From CAYRNC01 sp964425645 (GTDB taxonomy: Bacteria; Bacillota; Clostridia; Peptostreptococcales; Anaerovoracaceae), in assembly GCA_964425645.1 (NCBI GenBank), contig CAYRNC010000103.1, positions 1 through 5,898 on the forward strand: a stretch of DNA of 5,898 nt, in the 5' to 3' direction. This document shows, piece after piece, positions 5,737 through 5,898 of the stretch; positions within the stretch are counted from its first letter, which is position 1, and each line of letters starts with the position of its first letter. A program made the translations under genes and the position numbers. Below the pieces are notes generated by a model. That model saw nothing but the letters and a program-made list of their open reading frames with translations. It searched no databases and was not told where the DNA came from.

Positions 5737-5898
5737 TTAACGGTCGTTTAAGTGGCAGTTTCGTATCCCTTTATATTTCTTCTGCGTAGCCAATCCACCT
5801 CTTATGTGGCGCTCAGCCTTGTTGTTTTCCAGAATAACCTTTACTTCCTGAGCCATTGCCGGGTTGATCTCCAGGAGGCGCTCTGTGACATCTTTATG
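5737..5898 (-). CDS. spoIIID: SpoIIID sporulation transcription regulator, C-terminal part (cut by window end)
   Basis: The minus strand is open from the window edge to a TAA at 5739-5737 and encodes 53 residues that closely match the C-terminal part of SpoIIID. The phrases HKDVTERLLEINP, EVKVILENNKAERHIRGG and ATQKKYK correspond to B. subtilis HKDLTERLPEINP, EVKEILDYHKSIRHLRGG and ATKLKYK. About 37 N-terminal residues, including the first part of the helix-turn-helix, lie beyond the window. SpoIIID is a small mother-cell DNA-binding protein that activates and represses sigma-E-dependent genes; the basic C-terminal stretch (KAERHIRGG) contributes to DNA binding. The tail GIRNCHLNDR is short and differs from B. 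subtilis, where this end is variable. The gene is convergent with spoIIQ, 70 bases apart. The start and promoter are not visible. Confidence 0.94.
   Translation of the reverse strand, partial: HKDVTERLLEINPAMAQEVKVILENNKAERHIRGGLATQKKYKGIRNCHLNDR

Noticed and set aside
5735..5750. AACG-GT-CGTT short palindrome at the spoIIID stop
   Set aside because: The arms are only four bases, lie within coding sequence and lack a T tract, so no function is supported.

Overview
The window comes from an endospore-forming Firmicute, most likely an anaerobic member of the Clostridia. The main evidence is the right-hand end. An M23/LytM-type membrane protein that fits SpoIIQ lies there, preceded by a good match to the sigma-F promoter consensus. 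The window edge cuts through a gene whose visible C-terminal half reads clearly as SpoIIID. The left side fits the same group: a phenylacetate-CoA ligase followed directly by a tandem ACT-domain protein is a common anaerobic Firmicute pairing. Base composition is moderate, and strong AGGAGG-like ribosome binding sites precede most genes. I cannot name a genus.

Layout. (1) Positions 82-2273, plus strand: a tight three-gene group of a PspC-domain membrane protein, PaaK aryl-acetate CoA ligase and a two-ACT-domain protein. The gaps are 22 and 1 bases. (2) Positions 4801-2225, minus strand: a second tight three-gene group of a class I PLP aminotransferase, an acyl-ACP thioesterase-like double-hotdog protein and a 183-residue protein I do not recognise. 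The first two genes overlap by ATGA and the third follows after 22 bases. The two groups converge, and their last genes overlap tail to tail by 49 bases with no terminator visible between them. (3) Positions 4802-4958: a divergent control region with back-to-back promoter candidates. One serves the aminotransferase operon. The other side has a sigma-F-type promoter (overlapped by a sigma-A-like one) for spoIIQ. (4) Positions 4959-5666: spoIIQ, followed by a strong intrinsic terminator at 5683-5719. (5) Positions 5737-5898, minus strand: the 3' part of spoIIID, convergent with spoIIQ.

How the genes may work together. SpoIIQ acts in the forespore membrane and SpoIIID in the mother cell, so the right end is a sporulation locus. 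The remaining genes are metabolic. Aromatic aminotransferase and PaaK activities could belong to one aromatic amino acid / aryl-acetate route, but the linking 2-oxoacid oxidoreductase (iorAB) is not in the window and the two genes are in separate operons, so this is inference. The aminotransferase-thioesterase-unknown operon is the least explained part and the best candidate for something undescribed. I see no mobile elements, CRISPR arrays, tRNA or rRNA genes.
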